From Nevskia ramosa DSM 11499 (GTDB lineage: Bacteria; Pseudomonadota; Gammaproteobacteria; Nevskiales; Nevskiaceae), in NCBI RefSeq assembly GCF_000420645.1, contig NZ_ATVI01000007.1, positions 1 through 64,000 on the forward strand: 64,000 bases of DNA, read 5' to 3'. The notes under the pieces were generated by a model. The model was not told the origin of the DNA and searched no databases. It was given only the letters and a program-made list of their open reading frames with translations. Positions 57,114 through 64,000 of the stretch are shown in pieces. Each line of letters begins with the position of its first letter. Within the stretch, counting starts at the first letter, position 1. The translations under genes were made by a program, and so were the position numbers.

Positions 57114-59477
57114 TCAAGGCGGGCCGATCCGGACTCGGCGGATCAGCCGGGTGACATCACCATCCTGAGACCGCACTGCCGTCTCAGGCCGGGCCATCAA
57201 CAGCTTCAGCCCCGTTGGCGGCAGCCCGGCGCTGAGATCGAACAGCAGCGCTTCCACCGGGGCTGAACTCGGCAGCGTGAATGCCAGGCTGACGCCATCC
57301 GGATTCAGCGCGTGATCACTGATGCAGCGCCAGCCGGCACGCCGCGTTTCCAGCGCTTTCAAGGTCCTGGCATCTGGCTCGGGCAGCCGATGGCCACCGA
57401 GCACGAGCTGAGTCGGGGCACTGCCCGGCGGCCAGCACAGGCTGATCGAAGATGCGCCGCGGGGTGACTGCAATCGAACCTCGTAGCGCAGGCCGCCGTT
57501 GTCGGCGGCGCTGCCGAGCAGGTGCAACTCGGGGGCTGGCAATCCGGTTTCGGGTGCGTCGGCGTGCCAGACCTGGCCGCGGCTCCACGGGAAAACCGGT
57601 GTTGGTCTGGGAGTGAACACAGCGGCGGATGCCAGCTCGGACGGCAGCAGACCGGAATCCGGTCGCGCCAGCCATTCAGCCGCTCCCTGATCGGTATCGA
57701 GCAGGTATTCGAAGTTGAGGCGCTGTGGCGAGGCCTCGCTGTACATCGGCAACCAAGCTGCGATCGCGGCGGAAACGACCGTTGTTACCAAGGCCGCGGC
57801 CAGCAGACCGCGTTGCAACCGGACGCCGGCCGATCCGATCAGCCCGAGCAGCGGCAGATAGACCCACATCAGCAAGGCAGTGGCCACGCACAGCGCATCC
57901 GGTCCCAGGCTTTGATGCAGGAAACCAATGGTGGGAACGAAGACGCTGGTCGCCGCCAGCGCAGCGGCGACCAGCGCCAGAACCAGCGCCCGATCGCTGC
58001 CCCGGCGGTTCAGCAGCCCGACCAGCAGCAAAACGATCAGCGGCAGCTGGAAGGCGAACCCCAGCCCCGGCAAAAGCATCGCGCTGGCCAGCGTGGCCAG
58101 GGTCAACAGCAGACCGCTTGCCGACCACCAAGCCGTCAGGCCGACGCGGCTTTTCAGCAATCTTGCGACGATCGACAAGGCCAGCGCAGCCAATGCCGCG
58201 CTGGCGATATCGAGCGGCAGCGGATGGGCGCTCCAGTGATAGCTGGCAGCCTCCGGCGGAATTGCCGAAACTCTGCGCAGCACCAGCAGCAGCGTCCAAC
58301 AGGCGAGCGCCGCCAGCAGCATGGCCACGATCGAACCTGTTGTCGCCAAGGCCAGTTCGCGCAAGCCCAGCCGACGATGGCGCAGTTGCACACCCACCAG
58401 CAACACCCAAAGCAGCGCGCTGCCTGCCGCGATCGGCAAGGCCAGCGCCGCCGGCCAGGCCAGCAGATGCTCGGCGAACAGATCGACATACACCGCGTCT
58501 TCCGCTGGCGCCGCCCCGGAGGTCCCGCTGGCTGGCAACGACGCTTCAGCAAGCGCCAGCAGCATCGAGAAGGCGTTGTCACCGTGGTGCTGCAAGCTGT
58601 CCCGCGACAGGTTCGCGAGGCTGTCGCGCGGCGTGTGGTAGTGCTGCACGTTGCCGGTCAGCGCGAAGTTGTAGCCCTCCCAGCCCGCTGCCTTGAACAC
58701 GGTGAAATCGGTGTCGTTCGGCAGCAACTGATAGGCGGTGTAATAGATCGAATTGGTGATCGGGCGCGCAGCGCGTCCCTGATACAGCGCCATCGCCCAG
58801 GCGTTGTGCCGGCCGGTTTCGAACATGAAGCTCGGGCCATCGTTGCCGCGCGCTTCGAGGTTCACCGCCGCGCGCACTTCCTTGGCCCAGGGATGCTCGT
58901 CGACGAATACCCGGGCGCCCAGCAGGCCGGTTTCCTCGCCCTCGGTGATCAGCAGCAGCAAGCTGTGTCGCGGCTGCGGCTGGCCTGCCTTCAGCAGACG
59001 CGCGATCTCCAGAATAGTCGCCACACCGATGCCGTCATCGGCGGCACCGGGCCCGGCGCCCACCGAGTCGTAATGCGCCGTCAGCGCCACCGCCGAACCG
59101 GCCTCACGGCCGTCGAGCCGCGCGACGATGTTCTCGACCACCGCACAGTCGCCCCATTCGTCACAGGAACGGCCGGTCTGGATTTCGGGGGCATAGCCGA
59201 GGCTGGTCAGCCTGGCGACCAGGCGGTCCCGCACCGCGTGATTCGCGGCGCTGCCGGTCGGATGTGGGCTTTCATCGCCCAGCACGACAGCCAGTGCATC
59301 GATCGCACGCTGCGCCGAAAACACGCTCGGCGACGCATCGGCAGGCAAGGCCGGCGACGGCCGATAACGCTGCGCCTGAAACGCCAGCAGCAGCGCGATC
59401 AGCAGCAGGCTCAGGAGCAGAGCCAGGCTGGTGGAACGATGATGACCGCTGGCGAACGGCTTCGAGAAATCGGTCAT
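57114..59477 (-). CDS. Membrane-bound M28 family zinc metallopeptidase
   Basis: 787 residues from ATG 59477. N-terminal TM (~20-36). M28 catalytic domain with zinc ligands in LTAHYDSVG, AADDGIG, EGEETGLLG and HYHTPRD. The middle third has about eight TM helices, and a C-terminal extracytoplasmic domain follows, as in Fxna/ERMP1-like bacterial proteins. An aminopeptidase-type activity in the periplasm is likely. Confidence 0.9.
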   Translation of the reverse strand: MTDFSKPFASGHHRSTSLALLLSLLLIALLLAFQAQRYRPSPALPADASPSVFSAQRAIDALAVVLGDESPHPTGSAANHAVRDRLVARLTSLGYAPEIQTGRSCDEWGDCAVVENIVARLDGREAGSAVALTAHYDSVGAGPGAADDGIGVATILEIARLLKAGQPQPRHSLLLLITEGEETGLLGARVFVDEHPWAKEVRAAVNLEARGNDGPSFMFETGRHNAWAMALYQGRAARPITNSIYYTAYQLLPNDTDFTVFKAAGWEGYNFALTGNVQHYHTPRDSLANLSRDSLQHHGDNAFSMLLALAEASLPASGTSGAAPAEDAVYVDLFAEHLLAWPAALALPIAAGSALLWVLLVGVQLRHRRLGLRELALATTGSIVAMLLAALACWTLLLVLRRVSAIPPEAASYHWSAHPLPLDIASAALAALALSIVARLLKSRVGLTAWWSASGLLLTLATLASAMLLPGLGFAFQLPLIVLLLVGLLNRRGSDRALVLALVAAALAATSVFVPTIGFLHQSLGPDALCVATALLMWVYLPLLGLIGSAGVRLQRGLLAAALVTTVVSAAIAAWLPMYSEASPQRLNFEYLLDTDQGAAEWLARPDSGLLPSELASAAVFTPRPTPVFPWSRGQVWHADAPETGLPAPELHLLGSAADNGGLRYEVRLQSPRGASSISLCWPPGSAPTQLVLGGHRLPEPDARTLKALETRRAGWRCISDHALNPDGVSLAFTLPSSAPVEALLFDLSAGLPPTGLKLLMARPETAVRSQDGDVTRLIRRVRIGPP

Positions 59478-59586
59478 GGGCGGCAGCGGCTGAGGGTTTG
59501 GCAGGCCGAGTTGAATCAGGACACGGCGTGCCCCGAACAGTAACCGACCCGAAGCAGCCGAGAACCTTGTTCCCGCCATCGATCGA

Positions 59587-59619
59587 GTTAAAAGCCCGCT
59601 CCTCCACGAAGAGGAGCGG
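59587..59619 (-). terminator. Minus-strand terminator upstream of the M28 gene
   Basis: Perfect 10-bp stem CCCGCTCCTC/GAGGAGCGGG, loop of 6, followed by TTTT on the minus strand. It ends transcription arriving from the right, although no intact gene lies close by on that side. Confidence 0.6.
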
Positions 59620-59832
59620 GAAGCCCCGCCAAGACCGGCCTGCCAGCCGGTCTGTTTGCTCATCGAAATGCTTGATCGGCGATCCGCACGATCGATGCCG
59701 TAAACAGCCTCGGCATCGCCGGAGACCGTGGACCACGGCCATCAGGGGAGTGCTTGTCGGCTGTCGATAACATTTCAGACGAGGTTTCGCGCCCAGACCG
59801 GACATCACCGGAAAAGGCCGAACGACAGGCAC

Positions 59833-59856
59833 AAAAAAACCCGCGCGCAGCGGGCT
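59833..59856 (-). terminator. Second minus-strand terminator
   Basis: Stem of about 6 bp (AGCCCGC with GCGGGT) ending in seven or more T on the minus strand, 215 bp right of the first one. Tandem terminators isolate the host gene from the element. Confidence 0.6.
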
Positions 59857-60288
59857 TGTTTGCTGAACCATCATGCGGATGGTTGCCACTCACTCGAAAT
59901 GTGCGCTGAAACGTAGCAACGGCGGGAATTCCAGCGATCACGAATTTTACGATACCCCCAGAAATACCCCCAGACAAGGCTCAGTGCTCCGCAAATGGCT
60001 CGGTCTGCGGTGCGGGCGGAATGGCGTGGTGGCGCGAGCCAGTGTTTTTGCGCGCGCGGAATCGTCGTCGTCACCAGAAAAATGTTCAGGCTGGCATTTC
60101 GCCAGCGAAACCAGACTACGCAGCCGTGAACACAGGCGGAAACTTGATTAACGGCCTACCTGTGAACTGGTAAACAGACGCTTGTGTCTGCGAGAAATCC
60201 GCGAGTCTTTCTCACCCGCATCCAAAAACGCCAGGGAGTACCTTTTCCGATTCAGTCCATAGTGGAGCGCCCATCTCTCAAAATGACC

Positions 60289-60537
60289 GGGGACAACGGG
60301 TACACCGGGGACAATCGATACAAACTACTGACTTATATAGAAAATTCTGTCCCCGGTGACTGATGTCCGTGACAACAGTCATCGGGGACACCGGGGACAA
60401 ATCGAAGATGGAAGCCGTCCGTTGTCCCCGGTGTCCCCGTTGTGTCCCCAGTAAGAACACATAGACCGGGGACAGCGGAAAGCCCAGCAACGGCGAGCCT
60501 TCCAGCGCTTCGGCTTCGCCTTGTCCCCGTTGTCCCC
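60289..60537. repeat. Cluster of eleven GGGGACA repeats
   Basis: GGGGACA occurs at 60289, 60307, 60384, 60393 and 60468. Its complement TGTCCCC occurs at 60348, 60423, 60432, 60443, 60522 and 60531. 60383-60400 and 60422-60439 form an 18-bp perfect inverted repeat with a 21-nt loop. Density and symmetry suggest an iteron-type origin or regulatory region next to the primase-helicase. Confidence 0.75.
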
Positions 60538-60589
60538 GGCGATTCTTGGAAAGTGTCGCGCGGAAAACTCGGGTCGCGCTCCGCGCCCC

Positions 60590-63328
60590 TCACGCGCCCG
60601 GCTCGGCATCGCCCGGCACGGCTTGCCAGATTGACGGCAGCACGACATAGCACCAGGTCAAGCCCAGGGCCGGCAGCCGCTCTTTGCGCTTCAGCCGATT
60701 GCCTTCCTTCGGCCGCTTCAGCGCGCCAACGCTGGCGAGTAGCTGCGCCACTTGTCGCGGATCGAAGCCGGTGCAGATTTCTTGCTCGAACGTCTCCGGC
60801 AGCAGGTAATAGGTTTCGCCGTCATCGCCGAACACTTCGGCGCAGCGGAAGCCGGCGCGCTTCACCGTCACCCAATCCTTGCTGTTTGAATCTTCGCCCC
60901 AGTGCTGCAAGCGGGCGCTGGCCTCGTTCTCAAGCCAGCGGCGTACCTGCGCCAGCATGCGGACGGGTTCCAGGTTGCCGGTGCCGCCGCGTGTGTCGAT
61001 CCACGCTTCCAGGCATCGGCCGCAAGCGGCATCGGCTTCGCCCACTTCCCAGCCGGTGATGCCGGCTTGCGTTGCCAGCTCGCCCGCCGCTGCGATGACG
61101 GACAGTCGGCCCGCGACGCGTGATACCTGCCCGTCGATGCCCTTTGGAACATGGCGATCGGTGAAGGCTCGCCGTAGCGTGCGGATGGCGTCCGGCAGCG
61201 TGTCCAGGCGCGGCAACAGCGCGCGGAGAAACGCCGGGCCGGCGACGCCGTACACGTCGCCCGCCGCATCGGTGATCGCACGGGACAAGGCCGGGCCGTT
61301 GTCGTATCCGCCCAGAGTGTTGAAGATCCCGAAGCCCGCGCCGGCATCGGCGGGAATGTCGGCCATGCGGGTTTCCTGCCCGGCCTGCGCTTGCTTGCCG
61401 CCTTGCCGCATGTGCTCGGCAAGGCTCAGTTCGCCGGCACTCAGGAACAGCAATCGCCAGGTGATGACGGGACGGGCCGAACCGCCGCGCCCGGCGCGGG
61501 CCTTGCCCTCGCCATTGGCAAGCATGTACGCGGCATCGCCCGCGATACGCGGGTCCATCTGCCCCAGTTCGTCCAGGATCAACAGCCCGTCGGAGTACTG
61601 CGCGGCGATCGACTCAAGCCCGTTGTCGGTGGCACGCCAGCGGCGCATGAACTCAGGCCCGCCCCAAACGGAAGCCGCCGCCCGCAAGGCCGTGGTCTTG
61701 CCGGTGCTCGATGCTCCGCGCAGGTTGAAGCCGCCCGATTCCTCGCCTGCCCAGTGCAGCAGCGGGCCGGCGAACGCGGCCGACACCGCGAACAGCAGCC
61801 GGGAATTCCCTCGGCACAGATCGGCCAGGTCGCTGCGCCATTGATCGAGCGTGCCGCGCTCCCGGTAGACATGCCCCGCCGTGGTCTCGCTCTGAAACAG
61901 CACGGCTTCGTCGGCCTCGCCGATGGTGCGATCCGGCATCACGAACACGCGGCCATGCCAGCCCGCACGCTCCACACAGCGGGCGCGGGCATCGGGCCGG
62001 GATTGTTGGATGTAGTCGGTCAGCAGGTTGCGGCTGCGTTGTGAAGTCGGCACGTCGAAGCCCAGGCGCAGCAGCTCTGCGCGCATCTCATCACCGCCAC
62101 CGGATAGCAGCCGCATGGGCATGCCCCAGCGGTGCTCGGTGCCGTCGGCATCATTGAAGCTCAGCAGGCGGCCCCAGTTCGTCCCGTCCAGGTCGCGCAG
62201 GTAGGCCGCAACCTCGATCGGCGGACAGACCCAGTACGGCGCAAGCGCTGTCCCGTCCTTCGGATCGGTGGCGTTGTGCCAGACGCCGCGATCGTCGCGG
62301 GTGAAACGGGGTTGTCTGCCGCTGCCGCTCGCCTCGGCAGGCTTGGCGCGAGGCACTGCGCGGGCCGCTGGCGCAGCTTCAGGCCCTACCGCTGGCGCAG
62401 CCGGTGCGCTGGCCTCGGCATCGCCTGCCGTCTCGAATACGGCGCGCACAGCGGCCAGGCCATGCACGGCCGCGTAGTCGTTCCAATCCGATCCGGCATC
62501 GCCTTCCGGGAACGATGGCGCGATGACGGAACCGTCGACAGCCTGCGCCGCCTCGGTGGCTTTCGCCATGCCCGGATTGCCTTCGGTGCGGTGATCGTTG
62601 TCCGCCGCGATAACGATGCGCGCCGCTGGAAACTTCGCGCGTAGCGCCAGCGCAACGGGCCGCAGGTTGCGGGTATCGAACGCGACCGCCACGGCCTGCC
62701 CGGTGGCCTCGCGCAGCGTTGCCGCTGTCGCATAGCCCTCGGCAATCAGCAGCACGGCACCGGGCTTGCCGATCGCGTGATAGTGGCCCGACTTCGCCAT
62801 GCCCGATGTGAAGCGCTTGGACCCGTCGGGCTGAATGAATTGCAGGCCATGCAGCGCGCCGTCGGCATCGCGGACGGGAATCACCAGCGCTTCGCGGAGC
62901 TGCCGGATACCGTAGCCGCGTACCTGCTTTTTCGCCAGGTACAGATGCTTTGCCGACGGCTTCGGGTTGGCTTCGTCCCACAGCTTCGCGGCCTTCTTGC
63001 GGGCTTCGGCTCGAACCCGCTGCGTCTCGGCATCACGCTCGCGCCGGATCGCTTCCAGGCGCGCTCGATTGGCCTCGCGCTCGCCTTCGTCCAGCTCGCG
63101 CCCGATGTTGGCGTGCCAGGTCTCGGACAGGCCGCGCTTCCAACAGCCGAACTCGCCGGCCGGCAGGCCATCGGCATGCAGCACATACCAGCCGTTGCGC
63201 TGGTCTCGCCGATCGCCTGTCACACGAAAGCGATGCAGCTTGCCGTCGGCATCAATGGTCGCATCGGTGTCGAGTCCGGCCGCGCGCATGGCGCGGCCGA
63301 ACTGCCCCAAGACTTCGGAGAGCTGCAT
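60590..63328 (-). CDS. Toprim/DUF927-type primase-helicase of a mobile element
   Basis: 912 residues from ATG 63328. Residues ~1-110 resemble the zinc-less N-domain of phage/plasmid primases. A Toprim-like part (~175-270) has VLLIAEGYATAATL and IVIAADND. The DUF927 helicase core has Walker A GASSTGKTTALRAA near 540 and Walker B LLILDELGQMD. Found in integrative elements and P4-like satellites; supports replication of the element. The Ala/Pro-rich linker near 320-350 joins the two modules. Confidence 0.88.
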   Translation of the reverse strand: MQLSEVLGQFGRAMRAAGLDTDATIDADGKLHRFRVTGDRRDQRNGWYVLHADGLPAGEFGCWKRGLSETWHANIGRELDEGEREANRARLEAIRRERDAETQRVRAEARKKAAKLWDEANPKPSAKHLYLAKKQVRGYGIRQLREALVIPVRDADGALHGLQFIQPDGSKRFTSGMAKSGHYHAIGKPGAVLLIAEGYATAATLREATGQAVAVAFDTRNLRPVALALRAKFPAARIVIAADNDHRTEGNPGMAKATEAAQAVDGSVIAPSFPEGDAGSDWNDYAAVHGLAAVRAVFETAGDAEASAPAAPAVGPEAAPAARAVPRAKPAEASGSGRQPRFTRDDRGVWHNATDPKDGTALAPYWVCPPIEVAAYLRDLDGTNWGRLLSFNDADGTEHRWGMPMRLLSGGGDEMRAELLRLGFDVPTSQRSRNLLTDYIQQSRPDARARCVERAGWHGRVFVMPDRTIGEADEAVLFQSETTAGHVYRERGTLDQWRSDLADLCRGNSRLLFAVSAAFAGPLLHWAGEESGGFNLRGASSTGKTTALRAAASVWGGPEFMRRWRATDNGLESIAAQYSDGLLILDELGQMDPRIAGDAAYMLANGEGKARAGRGGSARPVITWRLLFLSAGELSLAEHMRQGGKQAQAGQETRMADIPADAGAGFGIFNTLGGYDNGPALSRAITDAAGDVYGVAGPAFLRALLPRLDTLPDAIRTLRRAFTDRHVPKGIDGQVSRVAGRLSVIAAAGELATQAGITGWEVGEADAACGRCLEAWIDTRGGTGNLEPVRMLAQVRRWLENEASARLQHWGEDSNSKDWVTVKRAGFRCAEVFGDDGETYYLLPETFEQEICTGFDPRQVAQLLASVGALKRPKEGNRLKRKERLPALGLTWCYVVLPSIWQAVPGDAEPGA

Positions 63329-63351
63329 AGCAAACGTGTCCGATATCACCG

Positions 63352-64000
63352 TTAGCGCAGAATCGCGTAGGCGTCCCAAACATCTTTGAGTTCTGCGCGG
63401 ACGCGCGGCAATACCAATCGCTGGTCTATGTAGTCATCTGAATTGGAGAGAACGGCGTCCGGCCATGTCTTGGATCGTTCCAATAGGCCGGCTTCAAAAT
63501 TCAGCTCGTCTATCTGATCTTCGAGCCAAACCCTCTTTGCCATTGCAACGTCGATCCGCGCATCCAAAGCGGCATGGATTTTCTCCTTTAGCTCTGCCTC
63601 TTTTTTCCGTAGCTTTTGTGCCATATCGGCATGACGGTCGGTTGCTTGCTTCAAGGCGGAATCTAGTTCTGCCTCATCGATTGCCAATTGCGTTTCCTTC
63701 GGTGGCGGCACGTCGAAGCCAGAAATAACTGCGTTGATGATTTCGCTGCCACGGTCATCCCGGTATGAAGCTAGCCGGTCTGCCGCCTCATTGCGGCGAG
63801 CTGTAAGCACATCGACAGCAGCGGCCAGCTTCAGCACTTGTGGCCGAAATTTCTCAATGTCAGTTTTCATGACGCGAATGCCGTTGCGCGCCATCGTCAA
63901 CGTGGCTTCCGAACAAATCAAACGTTGCGTCATATCCCGGTCGATCTGCTGCACCCCAAACACCTGTTCGGGGAATGATTTGAGTTTCTTCTTCAAGCAT
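63352..64000 (-). CDS. Coiled-coil protein of the mobile element, 5' end outside window
   Basis: At least 215 residues; the frame is open to the right edge (a TTG at 63996 is possible but not convincing). Strong heptads (LKQATDRHADMAQKLRKKEA, VWLEDQIDELNFEAGLLERS) indicate a long coiled coil. No catalytic motif. Ends 24 bp before the primase-helicase start, so the two are probably one operon. Confidence 0.65.
   Translation of the reverse strand, partial: CLKKKLKSFPEQVFGVQQIDRDMTQRLICSEATLTMARNGIRVMKTDIEKFRPQVLKLAAAVDVLTARRNEAADRLASYRDDRGSEIINAVISGFDVPPPKETQLAIDEAELDSALKQATDRHADMAQKLRKKEAELKEKIHAALDARIDVAMAKRVWLEDQIDELNFEAGLLERSKTWPDAVLSNSDDYIDQRLVLPRVRAELKDVWDAYAILR

Larger units (their letters stand above)
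59478..60288. other. Intergenic region at the edge of a second mobile element
   Basis: No convincing gene. It holds two minus-strand terminators. Around 59953-59972 are two ATACCCCCAGA-type repeats, which in my experience occur near integrase-type element ends. A minus-strand frame at 59660-59977 begins inside those repeats and resembles nothing. I take this as the junction between host DNA (left) and an integrated element (right). Confidence 0.4.

Noticed and set aside
57522-59543. 673-residue plus-strand frame
   Set aside because: Antisense to the M28 peptidase; Gln/Arg-rich with no recognisable domain.
59640-59960. tRNA or tmRNA as integration target of the second element
   Set aside because: No cloverleaf, T-loop GTTCRANNC or 3' CCA could be found on either strand.
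59660-59977. Minus-strand 105-residue frame
   Set aside because: Starts inside the ATACCCCC repeats, no motif, crosses a strong terminator.
60289-60537. CRISPR array
   Set aside because: Seven-base repeats in both orientations at irregular spacing; no spacer organisation and no cas genes.

Overview
The window reads as high-GC gammaproteobacterial chromosome. The block serC-serA-pheA-hisC-tyrA-aroA-cmk-rpsA-ihfB-lapA-lapB, with gyrA upstream, is a gammaproteobacterial arrangement. The nearby acyl-lipid desaturase with its flavin/2Fe-2S reductase, the DUF2505 protein and the AraC regulator recall Nevskiales (Nevskia/Solimonas-type) genomes; that family-level placement is inference only.

Layout. 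(1) 0.3-5.1 kb: a small redox operon: TetR repressor, divergent ferredoxin, a fused ferredoxin-NADP reductase/carotenoid-isomerase-like oxidoreductase and a small membrane protein, followed by a decayed DUF2971 fragment. (2) 5.5-22.2 kb: a ~16.6 kb prophage flanked by two dif-like XerC/XerD sites and carrying no integrase of its own. It has no terminase, portal, tail, Zot or filamentous coat gene. It does encode a P2-gpA-type HUH replication protein, a beta-rich capsid candidate, many single-TM proteins, a LysM protein, a transglutaminase-fold protein, a T4-type lysozyme, a collagen-like fibre and an alginate-lyase-fold protein. I interpret it as a tailless, probably membrane-containing virus related in plan to corticoviruses (PM2) or FLiP; this is the most novel content. 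(3) 22.4-30.9 kb: sugar transporter plus GH3 glycosidase, desaturase plus reductase, hydrolase plus DUF2505, AraC regulator. (4) 31.0-33.5 kb: molybdopterin oxidoreductase and ferredoxin. (5) 33.5-59.5 kb: housekeeping, nearly all on the minus strand: purF-cvpA, an M48 protease, an epimerase, lapAB, ihfB, rpsA, cmk, the aromatic/serine biosynthesis operon, gyrA, ruvAC, yebC, lpdA, a TetR regulator and an M28 peptidase. (6) 59.5-64 kb: the edge of a second mobile element, with a repeat-rich region, a Toprim/DUF927-type primase-helicase and a coiled-coil protein running off the window.

How the prophage seems to work: divergent early genes flank a nested palindrome at 21.6 kb. A leftward operon of small overlapping genes leads to a methyltransferase-like protein, the HUH Rep, a large unknown protein and an XRE regulator. 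A terminator at 15.95 kb then separates this from the virion and lysis operon, whose first gene has an unusual hairpin between its Shine-Dalgarno and start codon. Three rightward genes at the left end look like regulation and cargo.
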